From Chionoecetes opilio (Eukaryota; Arthropoda; Malacostraca; Decapoda; Majidae): a stretch of 64,000 nt of DNA. The DNA is taken from positions 234,014-298,013 of the forward strand of contig JACEEZ010004901.1 of NCBI GenBank assembly GCA_016584305.1, given 5' to 3'. This document shows, piece after piece, positions 1-12,100 of this stretch (position 1 is its first letter; each line of letters begins with the position of its first letter). The position numbers were made by a program, and so were the translations under genes. The notes beneath the pieces were generated by a model. It was not told the origin of the DNA, made no database searches, and saw only the letters and a program-made list of their open reading frames with translations.

Positions 1-185
1 TGACAGCCTCAGTGTGTATGAAGGACACACCTCTGCCCGAGACAAGCTGGTGGCTAAGCTCTGTGGCACTCACACTCAGGATCTGCCAATAGTGACAACC
101 CAAGGGAATAAGGCACGAGTTGTATTCAAGTCTGACAGATCCTACACCATGGAGGGGTTCACAGCCATCCTGGACTTTACTTATG
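1..185 (+). CDS. CUB gene exon a (5' cut by window): end of a CUB domain
   Basis: The reading frame starts at base 2 and gives DSLSVYEG, a Cys-Gly (LCGTH) and the strand pattern ARVVFKSD...GFTAILDF, which is the second half of a CUB domain. The exon ends in phase 1 at a GTAAGC donor. The in-frame extension past the donor has no CUB similarity. Confidence 0.85.
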
Positions 186-3100
186 GTAAGCCAGCATATT
201 ATGCTGTGATGTGCACCTTCAACTGTCACTCCTACAAACTAGAAAGTCAGGCTGACTGACAGATATTAGGGTGAAATATTCATGGTACATAATAATTGAA
301 GATGTTGATATATGGAGGTACTAAGTGTGTGTGTGTGTATGTGTATCTCTTTCCTCACAGCATGTGGTGGGCGTGTGAACATTTCTACAGAGGGAGCCTC
401 ACAGACCATCAGGTCCTTCTCTCTAAGCAACTCGGGTAAGGGTATTTTCAGGATTGTGAAAATAGCAAGAAAGAGAAGAATACGACACGTGAAACTATAG
501 AAAAGAATTCCTTGCATGATATTGATATGGTATTACCAATGATCTTAGGTTGAATCTTCCCTAAGCAATATAGTATCTTATTTCAGTGATTAAGGATGGA
601 GGGTTTCTGCATGAAGTTGCTAATAGTGTTTTGTTCTCAGTCAATTACGAGCCGTTACTGCAATGTTCGTGGCTGGTGGAAGGTCTTGAGGATCAGGTGG
701 TGACTTTGACCTTCACGAGACTTGAGCTGGAGCCACCCGGCGTGAATGACACAGAGCTGTGCCCGTATGACCGTGTGGAGGTGAGCCCTGTGCCACGGTC
801 ACCTCGTTCAGGGTGCCTTGCATTAGGAGGGGGAACATAATGCTGTAGGTAGTCATACAGGAAGTAATGTCTTTGCATTTGATCAAATTGTGGAAAATTT
901 GTAGATTGAGAATAGGTGGAAAGAACATATGTAACTATAGGGTCTCGAAAATTCATTGGGGTGATTGCAAATTCTATTACTTTCTATCCATCTATTTATC
1001 TGTCTTGCCCTTTCCAAGAAACTCCCTCAAGGGGATGCCTGCAGCAGAAGTCTCCCCGTATCCCTATCCTTGCACACCCTCCTTGCATGCTCTAAGTCCT
1101 TCTCTCATTCTTCCCTCGCCCTTCTTTCTCACACCAGCACTCTGCCCACTTATTGCATTGGCTGTGGTCCTCTAGTAGCCACCAAATTTACCACACTCAT
1201 ACTCTCTTGGTCATCTCACTTCCTGCCCTTCTTTTATGTCTATTCCTCTATGTGGTATACTTTCTACTTTAATTACATTGTCTATTTCCTTCTTTGCTGG
1301 GTGTAGATAGGATGAAGATGCATGTAATGATGTCTGATGTTCACAGAAACCACAGATGAAAAATACTACACTTACACCACTGATTTTTTCTCTTCATTAT
1401 TTTTTAATATTTTTAACAGATCTATGATGGAGCGTCTTTTAAGTCCCCTTTGATATCCACCCATTGCAACACCACCGCATTACCCCTCACCCTGTCCTCC
1501 TCCACCAACCTGATGTACATCCGCTTCACCTCCGACAGCAGCCACGAATACCCAGGCTTCACCGCCACACTCACCAACTCCCCGCGTGAGTCTCATGTTT
1601 GTGTCCAGTGAATGACCCTCTGCCATAAGTTGCTGCTGCTGCTGCTTCACTGCACTGCCAAACCATCCTCTTGAAAGCATGCTGTGTCTAGTATAGTTTC
1701 TTTCTTTTATGTTTGAGCCTATAGCGCCTATGAGCTTTTATTTCCTTCAGGGCTCGGATGGTTGGTCCTTCAGATTCTTATTTGAGGGATGGGATGGTTG
1801 GCCCTCGCCTGTGGTTGTACTGGCAGGATTTTTGATTGTGACACCTGTGACGATACAAGACTCATGCTGCTCACTTATGTCCCATGATGCACGTGCTGTT
1901 GAAGACATGCAGGGTTGATGGGCAGCATGTGGGTAGTCTTCAGTCATTTGATGATTGCATAAAGTTGCCCCCAGTAGGACTAGAACACAGGACTTTGAGC
2001 TCACTGTATCCAAACGTTAACCACATGGCCACCGCCACTGCCTCTCTTCCTCTAGCATTGTAACAGCAATTTTATATTTTTTTCCAACACTTCACTTATA
2101 AACTTTTCTTCACATTTATGCAAAATACCCCCCAAGAAAGAGGGAAAATATTTTAAGATGATTAGAATATCAGAAAAAACTCAAGTAAAAGTTTTTTTCT
2201 TTTCTGGCCATGTGTAGTGTTTTGTTGTATTTATAATTCATGCCAGTGGCTAAGCCTTCCTGTCCCCCGCCAGACCCCTGCGGTGCCTCCAGCCTCCACG
2301 CCACCAATGAATCCCAAGTGTTGCAGTCCCCGGGCTTCCCCAACCAGTACCCTGTGAGCACTCGCTGCCGCTGGATCATCTCGGCCCCGGAGGACGATGA
2401 CACTATCCACCTTGAAATCAATGACATGAATCTGGAGGCATCCCGACTGTGCTCCAAGGATCAGCTCTACATCTCGGAGTATGTGCCAGTAAGTGGACCG
2501 GTGCCGTTGTCATGAGCTGGGCTGCAAAAGGCAATCAGGATGATCAGTTTGTTCCATTATAAGTAATGATCTGATGGTGACTTTACTATGTAGTATATGA
2601 CTGTTAGAATGTTATCATTGGAAGAGTGGTATTCTTTTGGAACTGGGCCATTGCAGTGGCATGCACTATATCCTGGTCTTGAGATGAGTATCCTGAATGA
2701 GTTTTTTCTTGCTCCCCAGATGCAAGCTGAACCTAGTTTGATACATACTGGATCTAACTCACGGTATGCCTCCACCTTCCCTGGAGGCAGGATGGCATAC
2801 TTCTTTGTAAGTATGACACCTCTCCTTGTGAGACCTCATCAGGCCTATTATGCAGTCTATATCAAGAATGTAGTAATGTGTTGTTGGTGTGGTAGTGATA
2901 GGTAGTGTGAGACTGTTGAGAAGCTTGCTCATACAAATTAGGATAAGAAAATTAACATCATCTTTGTTTTCAAAAGAAAATCTGTTTTCTCATTCAATTT
3001 TTATTATACTTCTTCCAATTATGTTTAAATTTTTTTCTCCAAATGGCCAAGCCAGTGGAGTCTCCCTCTGATTATCCCCTCAATGATGCACCCTTCAGCT

Positions 3101-6100
3101 GTTTGCTTGGTGGGGCATCTTTCTTAGCAACATTTCTAAAAAGATAAATCTTTACTTAGCTTGAAGGTTTCCAATGAAATTGCATCCCAACTAAATAAGT
3201 TATAATCAGGCAGCCCTGTGTCTTTCATTAGTATGGGTATCGGTTGCGGCACGGGTATTGCGGCAGCACCATCCCCCACCACCTCACCTCCGCCACCAAC
3301 GCTGTGGAATTGAGGCTCATCAGTGATGCTTCCACAGTCTCTTCGGGCTTCCGGCTCCACTATTCCCTTGGAGGTTTGTATTGATGGACGCTGTAGCCTC
3401 ATTGATATATTAAAAGGCTAATGACAGTTTCTATATCACAAGCAAATCTGCAATAAATGATGAGGGAATAGGACCTCTTGTTTCATTCTATGAACGCAGA
3501 AGAAACTGGCAACAAAAAATGATATGAGTGTTCTATAACCCATTAGATGCTGCAGATATAGGCACAAAAATGAATTAGATTTGTAATTGTTTATTGGGAG
3601 TAGGCAGCCAGACACCTGCCGCCAAGGTGAAGTAATCCTGGGGAAGACAACCATTTGTAACAGGATGGAGTCTAAAGCTTAATGTCTCATCAACTCCCCT
3701 TCTCTAACTGACTGTCTTCAGTTTCTTAAACACTGCTGCAGTTTTCTACAACTGCAGTTGCGGTTGTAGTTATCATACACTAGGAAAAATGCATAATTAT
3801 TAACTGGAATATTACATTATATGTAGTGCAATTTAGCCACACTTGGTACATAATATAAACTAAATACCATATGTTGAACACAAGTTTTGCAACACACAAA
3901 TAGCGGTAAATTATATGTACAGGGAGGTCCCGAAGATACGAGCAGTTAGGTTCCACCTGGCATACTCGTAAAGCGAAATCTCGTATAACGAAACACATAA
4001 CTAATGGTAAAATATAGGTTTGGTTCCAGGAATCCATCAATTAATTTTTTTTTTTTTTTTTCAAGCTAAAATAAACTATAGCAAGCACAACAAACACACA
4101 GCGTCTATATTACCCACACTCTACTCCTTTTCTGTAGAAAAAGCATTCTGAAAAAGAAAATAGCACACAAAATAACATAACTGCACATTAATTAAACATA
4201 AAACATGCATAACAAGCAAAAAAGACGTTGTACTGTAGGGGACGCCGCGTGATACAAGAGAGGGTAGTGTAGCGGTCCCAAGGTTGGGGCCGCACACCTG
4301 CTAATTACCCCTAAAGGTCAGGCCGCACCATATGCTTAATTACCCTTCAGGTCACGCCTTGCTAGGGGTGACCTGACTGCGGTCCCAAGGTTGGGGCCGC
4401 ACACCTGCTAATTACCCCTAAATGTCAGGCCGCGCCATATGCTTAATTACCCTTCAGGTCACGGCTTGCTAGGGGCGACCACACTGGGGTCAACCAAATC
4501 CCCCTTTGTCCAGCCCGGGAGTGGTATGGCGCGCATTTTAAACTTGATAATTTTACTCACTCCAGTTTGAATGTCGTATCATTGGATTTTAGATCTCGTA
4601 TATTGAAAATAGACCCTAATTTACACATCTCGTATCATCGGATTCTCGTATACCGAATGCTCGTATAACGGGACCTCCCTGTACTGTCAATAATGAAGTA
4701 TATTCTAAACTTATATAGCTATTATGAAAGAATAGGTCAAATTAATATATGATGTATTATTAATTAATATATTAATATATTATTAATTATATTATATATT
4801 AATATATTATCTATATTATGCACAAAGTGTGTTACCATAAATGTATTTGGTAGGGGATAAATTACTATGGAAGTAAACTTTTTCCCCGGGTTCCTCGGCC
4901 AGAGTGGCTTTGTTATTGTTGATCACTTGATCATGACGTCACGTGCATACTATCTAGACTAAGCTTTCACAACCACAACCGCACTTATGGAACGGCGGTT
5001 GTGGCTGTGAAGACTTCTAGAAATGCGGTTGCAGTTGTGAATTTTTGTGCGGTTGCGGTTATGGGATCCAACACTACCTTCTACCATTATTTTATGCTTA
5101 CTGCGCCTCTAGACTTGCTGACTGCATGCCTCGCCTGCCTCCCGGGGCTTCGCTGCACAAGACTTCTTACTTACTTTCATAAGTACTAGTAACTACACCC
5201 TATTGTGTGTGTTACTAACACAAACGTTAACCTGTAGATTTACTATTATATTCCTTTCACTAATAAATGCTCTAACTCTCTTCTTGATTCTATACTTCTG
5301 CCTTCCTGTGTCCTGGACTCTTTTAAGAGAGAAGTGTCAAGGCACCTCTCAATCTAAATTAGCCCCACCGTTTTATGCAATTGTTTCGATTTCCTATAAG
5401 GGTTTCAGCAATAAACAGGCTTTTATTATACTTTTTTGTTCTAAACCAGTCCGCTATGATCTAAAAAAATATATGTAATGGCAATTTCATGGATATTAAA
5501 AATGACAAATTTGCAGCTAACTACATGCTGGTTGCAAAATGTGGCAAATACCCTTATGATATCCAAGGCAGTATTAAATGAGCCACCTCTCCCCAGGCTG
5601 TAACAGAACCTTCAATGCTACTTCTGGAACTGTCAAGTCCAGGCGGGCACGCAGCTGCTACTCCACCTTCCTGGCACCCGAGGGATCCTTCGTCAACCTG
5701 TACTTCAGATCGTCATATATTAGTACCAGGGGTGGAAACTGCTCGGCCACCAATTCTCTGAAGGTCAAGATTCTCTCTGAAGATTCATATTTGTACAAAT
5801 TTTTCAAAATTCACTTTTTTTTCTTTCTCTCTCTCTCTCTCTCTCTCTCCCCCCCTTAGCCAATCTCCTATGTAGAATGAAAATATCTTTTCAGAATTAT
5901 ACACTGAAAGGAAGGTGTGAGTAACTCAATCTTTTGACCACATACATTTCAGATCTATGATGGTTTGCAAGCCTCTGCCCCGCTGCTGGTGTCTACCTGT
6001 GGATATCGAGTAGTGAATCCCGTGTTCTCAACAGGGAATGCACTCTACCTAGAATTTGTACGGCAGTGGTCTGGACGCTTTGATCTCACCTACGCCACCT

Positions 6101-9100
6101 CCACACAAGGTGAGTTTCTTTCACCCAACAGCTGGGGAGGGATAGAAATAGCATTTGTAGCTACTCAAGGAATATCAGCTGAAGAAAAGTACTCTTGATG
6201 TCATACATAAGATGTTTTAGATGTTGATGCACACACGGTATGCGTGTGTAAGTTATGACTTGACTTTAGGTGCAGAGTAACATGGCACTAGGGCATTCCA
6301 GCAGCCCAACAGTTTTAAATATGGCTTCCTAAAGAAAAAATTGAATTCCAATTTCTCTGCACAGTTTCCATCATGAACTGTTTCTCATATAAAGTTCTTT
6401 GTCCTGTAATGGTCTTTACAATCCATTGTGATGGTTTGTAACCATTGAAACCTTCAACTGTGCTTTTGAGCCTTCACCTTTGCTTTGAAGCTGTCAACTT
6501 TGCTATTCTTTTGCCTCTAAAATGTAAAAATGATAAGAGGTAAAAATGGTCTCAGGCAGGTTCGTTTGGCACAGTAGGTTTGTTACTGTCTGTTCTTCCT
6601 TTGTATTCCTTTGTAATGCCTCCTGATGTCTTCCAGGGGGTGGGTGTGGAGGGACAATGCACATCACGGTACAGGCAGCCTGGCCAGCCCGGGCTACCCA
6701 GGACCTGCTGCCTCCGACCTGGATTGCCTCTTTACCCTCACAGTCCAGCCTGACCAGCACGTCATTATTCAATTTTCTCAAAGTAGGATATTACAGATCA
6801 TGTTTGGATGTACTGACAACTATCATAGAAAACATCTTGGCTGCTTACACCAAATTTTGTATCTCTTGTGAATGTAACAAACCTCACAACTTTCTAACTG
6901 TTAAATCACCTATCACTGAACGACCTAAAAATACCCACATGTCCCCATCCAGTCTTCCCTTTGGTTGTGACTGGATGATTAAGGCAATGGTGGTGGTGGT
7001 GGTGGTGGTGGTGGTAGAGGGACGGGAGATGTGGATGGCATAGACCTTCATGAGTTAACACTATAGGTATGTGTACATGTTAGTATTACTGAGCCCTCCA
7101 CCAGCACTACAAAGAATCATGAGTTACATGGATGTATGTATGATTGAATAAGGTTTTCACCATCAGAGAATTACCTATGATGCACGGAGAAGTGAGCACC
7201 TTTTTCTTAGCCCATCACATCATCATCACTTTGTGCTTTATTTAGTGTGTAATGTTGTCTTGTTCAACAGTTGACTTTGGTGGAGCGGGTGGCTGCAACA
7301 GCACTTACTTAGAGGTTTATGATGTGGATGTGGCAGGTCAACCCTCTCTGTTCAACACTTTCTGTGGGGAGGTGAGCACCCTGCCTCCTGCATCTCATTG
7401 GCTGCACACTTCAGTGAAATATGACACACTAACATCTATTTCTGTTACATGTCATGACATTCTGTACTTTCATGTCAAACTTTTCACACTTCAACTTAGA
7501 TTACTAAAATTCCAAGTTTTGAAAGAATTTTATCTGAAATTTTTATTTTTATATTTTTGTATTTGGGATTTTCTTGGATACCGCCTCACAATGCCCTCAC
7601 ATGCAGGGGAGATAACCATATATACGGAGAGAAAATGCATAATCTCAGATAAGAAGTTGTGCGTGTGTCTTCACATTGTAACCTGATGGCTTTGATGTTT
7701 CCACAACAGGAAGGGAGGACAGCGGCCCACCTAGCGTTGAGCAGTGGCATGGCGCTGCGCTACGTCACGGGTCCCACCAACATGACAGGCCAGGGATGGA
7801 TTGCCTTCATCCATCAAGGACAACCTCATGAATCCACAGGTAAATAAACTTTTCAGAGAACAAAAGAGCATGTTCATGAAAGTGTGCTTCTCTAAGTATA
7901 CGTGAATTTATCTACTTGTGTGTTTGTAAATGCACGTCAGTATGTGCGAGTATGAACTGACCTTAATTATTTTTATTCAGGATTGAGTCAAACTCGTTCT
8001 GTCTGCTTTAATATTCTTTATTGTGCATATCTTTCAATTTGTGGATAGTATTGACAAAATTTAACTCATATTGAAATGCATTAATTCCATTTATCTTTTG
8101 CTTTATTTAAACAAACTTAATTTTCTTTTTGCTGTATCCTTGTAATGTTGACTCACTTGGTTAAATAATTATCATTCATATCTAGATGATCTTTTCTGGT
8201 GATAGATTTGTGTTATATGATCGTGCTATGTGTAATGCATGTGTGCAATGTCTCGATGGATACTACAGTCCACATTTTGAGTAAGGAATTTATCTACACT
8301 ACCCTCCAGAGTTTCACGTTCATACTTGAAAGCTGTCATTAGCACATTCCCTTATACAGGGAGGTCCCGAAGATACGAGCTGTTAGGTTCCACCTGGCAT
8401 AATCGTAAAGCGAAATCTCGTATAATGAAACACATAACTAATGGTAAAATATAGGTTTGGTTCCAGGACCCCATCAAATAAATAAATAAATAAATAAATA
8501 AAAAAAAAAAAAAAAAAAAAAAAAACATGTTTTTCAAGCTAAAATAAACTATAGCAAACACAACAACGCACCTGCCCGTCGAATCACTCCTGGGATCAAC
8601 CTGCGGAGGGTTCTTCGTGTGGGCTCGTGGAACGTTCTGAGCCTCTCAGACGATCATCGACTACCTCTCCTATCGGGCGAGCTCAGTAGGCTGAGGGTGG
8701 ATATAGTGGGACTCTCTGAGACAAGGAGGCCTGGCAGTGGTGAGACTAGCAGTGGGGGTTACACCTACTACTGGTCTGGCATGAGCAATGGTCACCGTGT
8801 ACGGGGAGTAGCTATAGGCATCTCAAGCAAACTGCAACCGTCAGTTGTTGAGGTTACTCTGGTTGATGAGCGTATAATGCGGGTGAGGATGAAACACACT
8901 CTGGGTTTCATGTCTCTTGTTGCTGTGTACGCTCCTACCGAGATGCGTAAAACTGAAGAGAAGGAGATGTTCTACGCCAAACTCGACTCTGTATTAGACC
9001 AGTGTCCTCCTCGGGACACACTCATTGTCTTGGGCGACTTCAATACTACTACTGGCACTGTGAGAGATGGCTACGAGTTATGTGTTGGTCCCCATGGCTC

Positions 9101-12100
9101 CGGTACCAGAAACACCAACAGTTCTCTGCTTCTGAACTTTGCAAGGTCCAGAAGGTTGAGAATTGCAGGTTCTTGGTATCAGAGACCAGAGCTGCACCGC
9201 TGGACATGGTATAGTAATGCCGGAGGGGTAGCAAAGGAGATCGACCACATCCTCGTTAGCACTCGTTGGAGGATCCTCCAGAACTGCAGGGTTTACCGGA
9301 GTGCTGAGTTCTTTGGAACAGATCACAGACTTGTTGTTGCTACACTTAAGCTTCATGTCTAAGTCCAGAAGAATCTCAAGAGGTAACCATACTGTGTTTC
9401 ATCTTGAGAAACTGAAGAACTTGACATGTGCTCATGAGTATGCAGTGGCAGTCTCAAATCGGTTTGATGTGCTCGGTGCTCTCGGGGACCCTGTAGAACT
9501 GTGGGATACCTTCAAACGTGAAACTCTACAGGCTGCCAAGGAGTGTATTGGGGAGCGCCCGAGGTCAAGGCATGGTTTTGTCTCGACGGAGACGCTGGAG
9601 AAAATCGAGGAGAGTCGCGCTGCCAGGCTGGCTGGGAACCAGGACCAGCACAGGGCTCTGTCACGCTGGACTAGAACCCTCCTGGGGAGAGACAAGGAGA
9701 GGTATGTCAGGAGTCTCGCTGAGGATGTTGAGGGTCATTTGAACGCTAATGACCTCCGACCCGCCTACCGAGCCCTGAAGAAGCTCCGTTCCAAGTCTCC
9801 TTCTCGGGCGAGTGCTATTCGAACAGCAGATGGGCGCCTCGTGTCGGACATGGATGGGCAGATGGCTCGTTGGGCTGAGTACTTTGGGCAGTTGTTCACG
9901 GTGGACCCTCCAACTGAGCAGCTTCACACCACTGGGTTACAGGCAGTGGATGCCGATCCTCCCATTGACGAAAGCGCACCCTCTCTTGACGAAGTCAGAG
10001 AGGCTGTAGCAAAGTTGAGGGGTGGAAAGGCAGCTGGTGTTTGTAATATCAGTGCGGAGCTCCTCAAAGCTGGGGGTGAGGCCATGATCCACGGGTTGCA
10101 TGCTGTCCTGACTGCCGTGTGGCAATCAGGTACCATTCCTCCTGACTGGAAAAGGGGGCTGGTCGTCTCTATCTGGAAAGGGAAAGGGGACCGTCAGGAC
10201 TGCAACAATTACCGCGGTATTACACTGCTCAGCGTACCAGGCAAGGTGCTTGCCCATCTATTGCTGACACGGATTCGCAGCCATCTGGTGAAGCATCAGA
10301 GACCTCAGCAGTCTGGGTTCACGCCTGGTAAGTCAACAACGGACCGTATCCTAGCGCTTCGTGTCCTGGTGGAACGCCGACGTGAGTTTCGACAGGGGAT
10401 GCTTGCAGCCTATGTTGATCTCAAGAAGGCGTTTGACTCAGTGCATCGTGAGTCACTCTGGGATCTTCTGCGACTTCGAGAGATTCCTGCAAGGACTATT
10501 GGTTTGATAACTGGTCTGTATTCTGGGACTGAGAGTGCTGTGAAGTGTGGGGCAGGTGTATCCGGCTTCTTTCCTGTGAATACAGGAGTGAGGCAAGGGT
10601 GCGTCCTTGCCCCATCACTTTTCAACGCTTGTATGGACTGGGTATTGGACAAGGTTGTAGATCAAAGTGATTGTGGAGCATCCGTTGGCAACACCAAGAT
10701 CACTGATCTTGTTTTTGCCGATGATGCAGTAATCTTTGCTGAGTCGCTGGAGGTCCTGGTGATGGCTCTCGAGGCGCTGCACGAGGAGGCAAAGCCTTTG
10801 GGACTTGAGGTCTCCTGGCTCAAGACCAAGGTCCAGGTGTTTGGAGACTTACTAGATGAAGCAGTACAGTCTGTTCATGCGTGTGGCGAGGGACATTGAG
10901 ATCTTGGAAAGTTTTACATACCTTGGTAGCGCAGTCCATAATGACGGCGGGTCACGTCAAGAAGTCTTACGGCGGATTGGCATAGCCCACGGTGTTATGG
11001 ACTCGCTCAGCGGGAGTATTTGGCGTTGTCGGTACCTGTGCAGGAGGACAAAGATCCGGATCTTCAAATCGCTTGTGATCCCTGTCTTACTCTATGGTTG
11101 TGAGACATGGACACTAAATAGTGACTTGAAGAGACGAATCAATGCCTTTGGTAATAAGTGTCTTCGCAGAATCATGGGTATCGCTGGGATGATTACGTGT
11201 CAAATCAGCGATTGCACCGTGAGACTGAATCGAGGCCTATTACCTGCATAGTCCGTCAGCGCCAACTTCGGCTATATGGGCATGTGGCACGCTACCCTGA
11301 AACCGATCCTTCCCATCGGGTTGTATCTGTAAGAGACAATCCGGCGTGGAGGAGGCCAAGGGGGCGCCCACAAGGCTCGTGGCTGGGGCAAGTTGGTGTT
11401 TCTTGTCGAGAGCTGCTTGGTATGGGAAAGGAGCCTGCATGGGAACTCGCACGTGGTGACCCTCGGGAGTGGCGTCGTAGGGTGGGCGAGGCGACGCGCC
11501 CCCCGGCGTATGCCCCCAATGATTGATTGATTGAAACACAACAAACACACAGCGTCTATATTACCCACACTGTACTACCTATTCTGTAGAAATAGCTTTC
11601 TGAAAGAGAAAATAGCACACAAAATAACATAACTGCACATTAATTAAACATAAAACATGCATAACAAGCAAAAAGACGTTGTACTGTATGGGACGCCGCG
11701 TGATACAAGAGAAGGTAGTGTAGTGCCCCAAGGTTGGGGCCGCACACCTGCTAATTACCCCTAAAGGGCAGGCCTCGCCATATGCTTAATTACCCTTCAG
11801 GTCACGCCTTGCTAGGGGTGACCTGACTGTGGTCCCAAGGTTGGGGCCGCACACCTGCTAATTACACCTAAATGTCAGCCCGCGCCATATGCTTAATTAC
11901 CCTTCAGGTCAAGGCTTGCTAGGGGTGACCTCACTGGGGTCAACCAAATCCCCTTTATCCAGCCCGGGAGTGGTAGGGTGCGCATTTTGAATTTGATAAT
12001 TTTACTCACCCCAGTTTGAATGTCTTATCATTGGATTTTCGATCTCGTATATTGAAAATAGACCCTAATTTACACATCTCGTGTCATCGGATTCTCGTAT

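Larger units (their letters stand above)
3745..5088. mobile_element. Possible hAT-like insertion rich in GCGGTTG motifs
   Basis: This is the block separating the two halves of the LINE remnant. Both ends carry imperfect GCAGTTGCGGTTGTG-like motifs in opposite orientation, and several more lie near 4970-5060. A similar GCGGTTG-rich patch occurs at 47,040-47,110. It also hosts the complete element at 3920-4681. Termini and target duplication are not clear, so family assignment is tentative. Confidence 0.3.
3640..5360 (+). mobile_element. Jockey-like LINE 3' remnant, split by insertions
   Basis: The stretch near 3683-3745 and the stretch near 5090-5175 match consecutive parts of the longer Jockey-like copy near 21,380-21,550. 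Near 5310-5357 a frame gives LDSFKREVSRHLSI and stop, the usual C-terminus of this LINE family. Roughly 1.3 kb of unrelated sequence separates the two parts. It lies in the intron between exons g and h and is not expected to be active. Confidence 0.6.
8567..11533 (+). mobile_element. RTE-type non-LTR retrotransposon, near full length, inactivated
   Basis: About 2.97 kb. Order: short 5' leader, apurinic-type endonuclease, reverse transcriptase, C-terminal region, then a short tail of TGATTGATTGATTG. There is no LTR. The element is bounded by an 11-bp direct repeat AAACACAACAA (8556-8566 and 11534-11544), a target-site duplication inside family-A copy 2. Three frame breaks (about 9350-9362, 10,889 and 11,176) inactivate the single expected polyprotein. 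A short tandem-repeat tail instead of poly-A is typical of the RTE clade. Related fragments occur at 13,633-14,058 (minus) and 47,745-48,803. Confidence 0.9.

Noticed and set aside
3436..3654. Minus-strand 72-codon frame
   Set aside because: In an intron, no family resemblance, and it partly overlaps LINE-like sequence.
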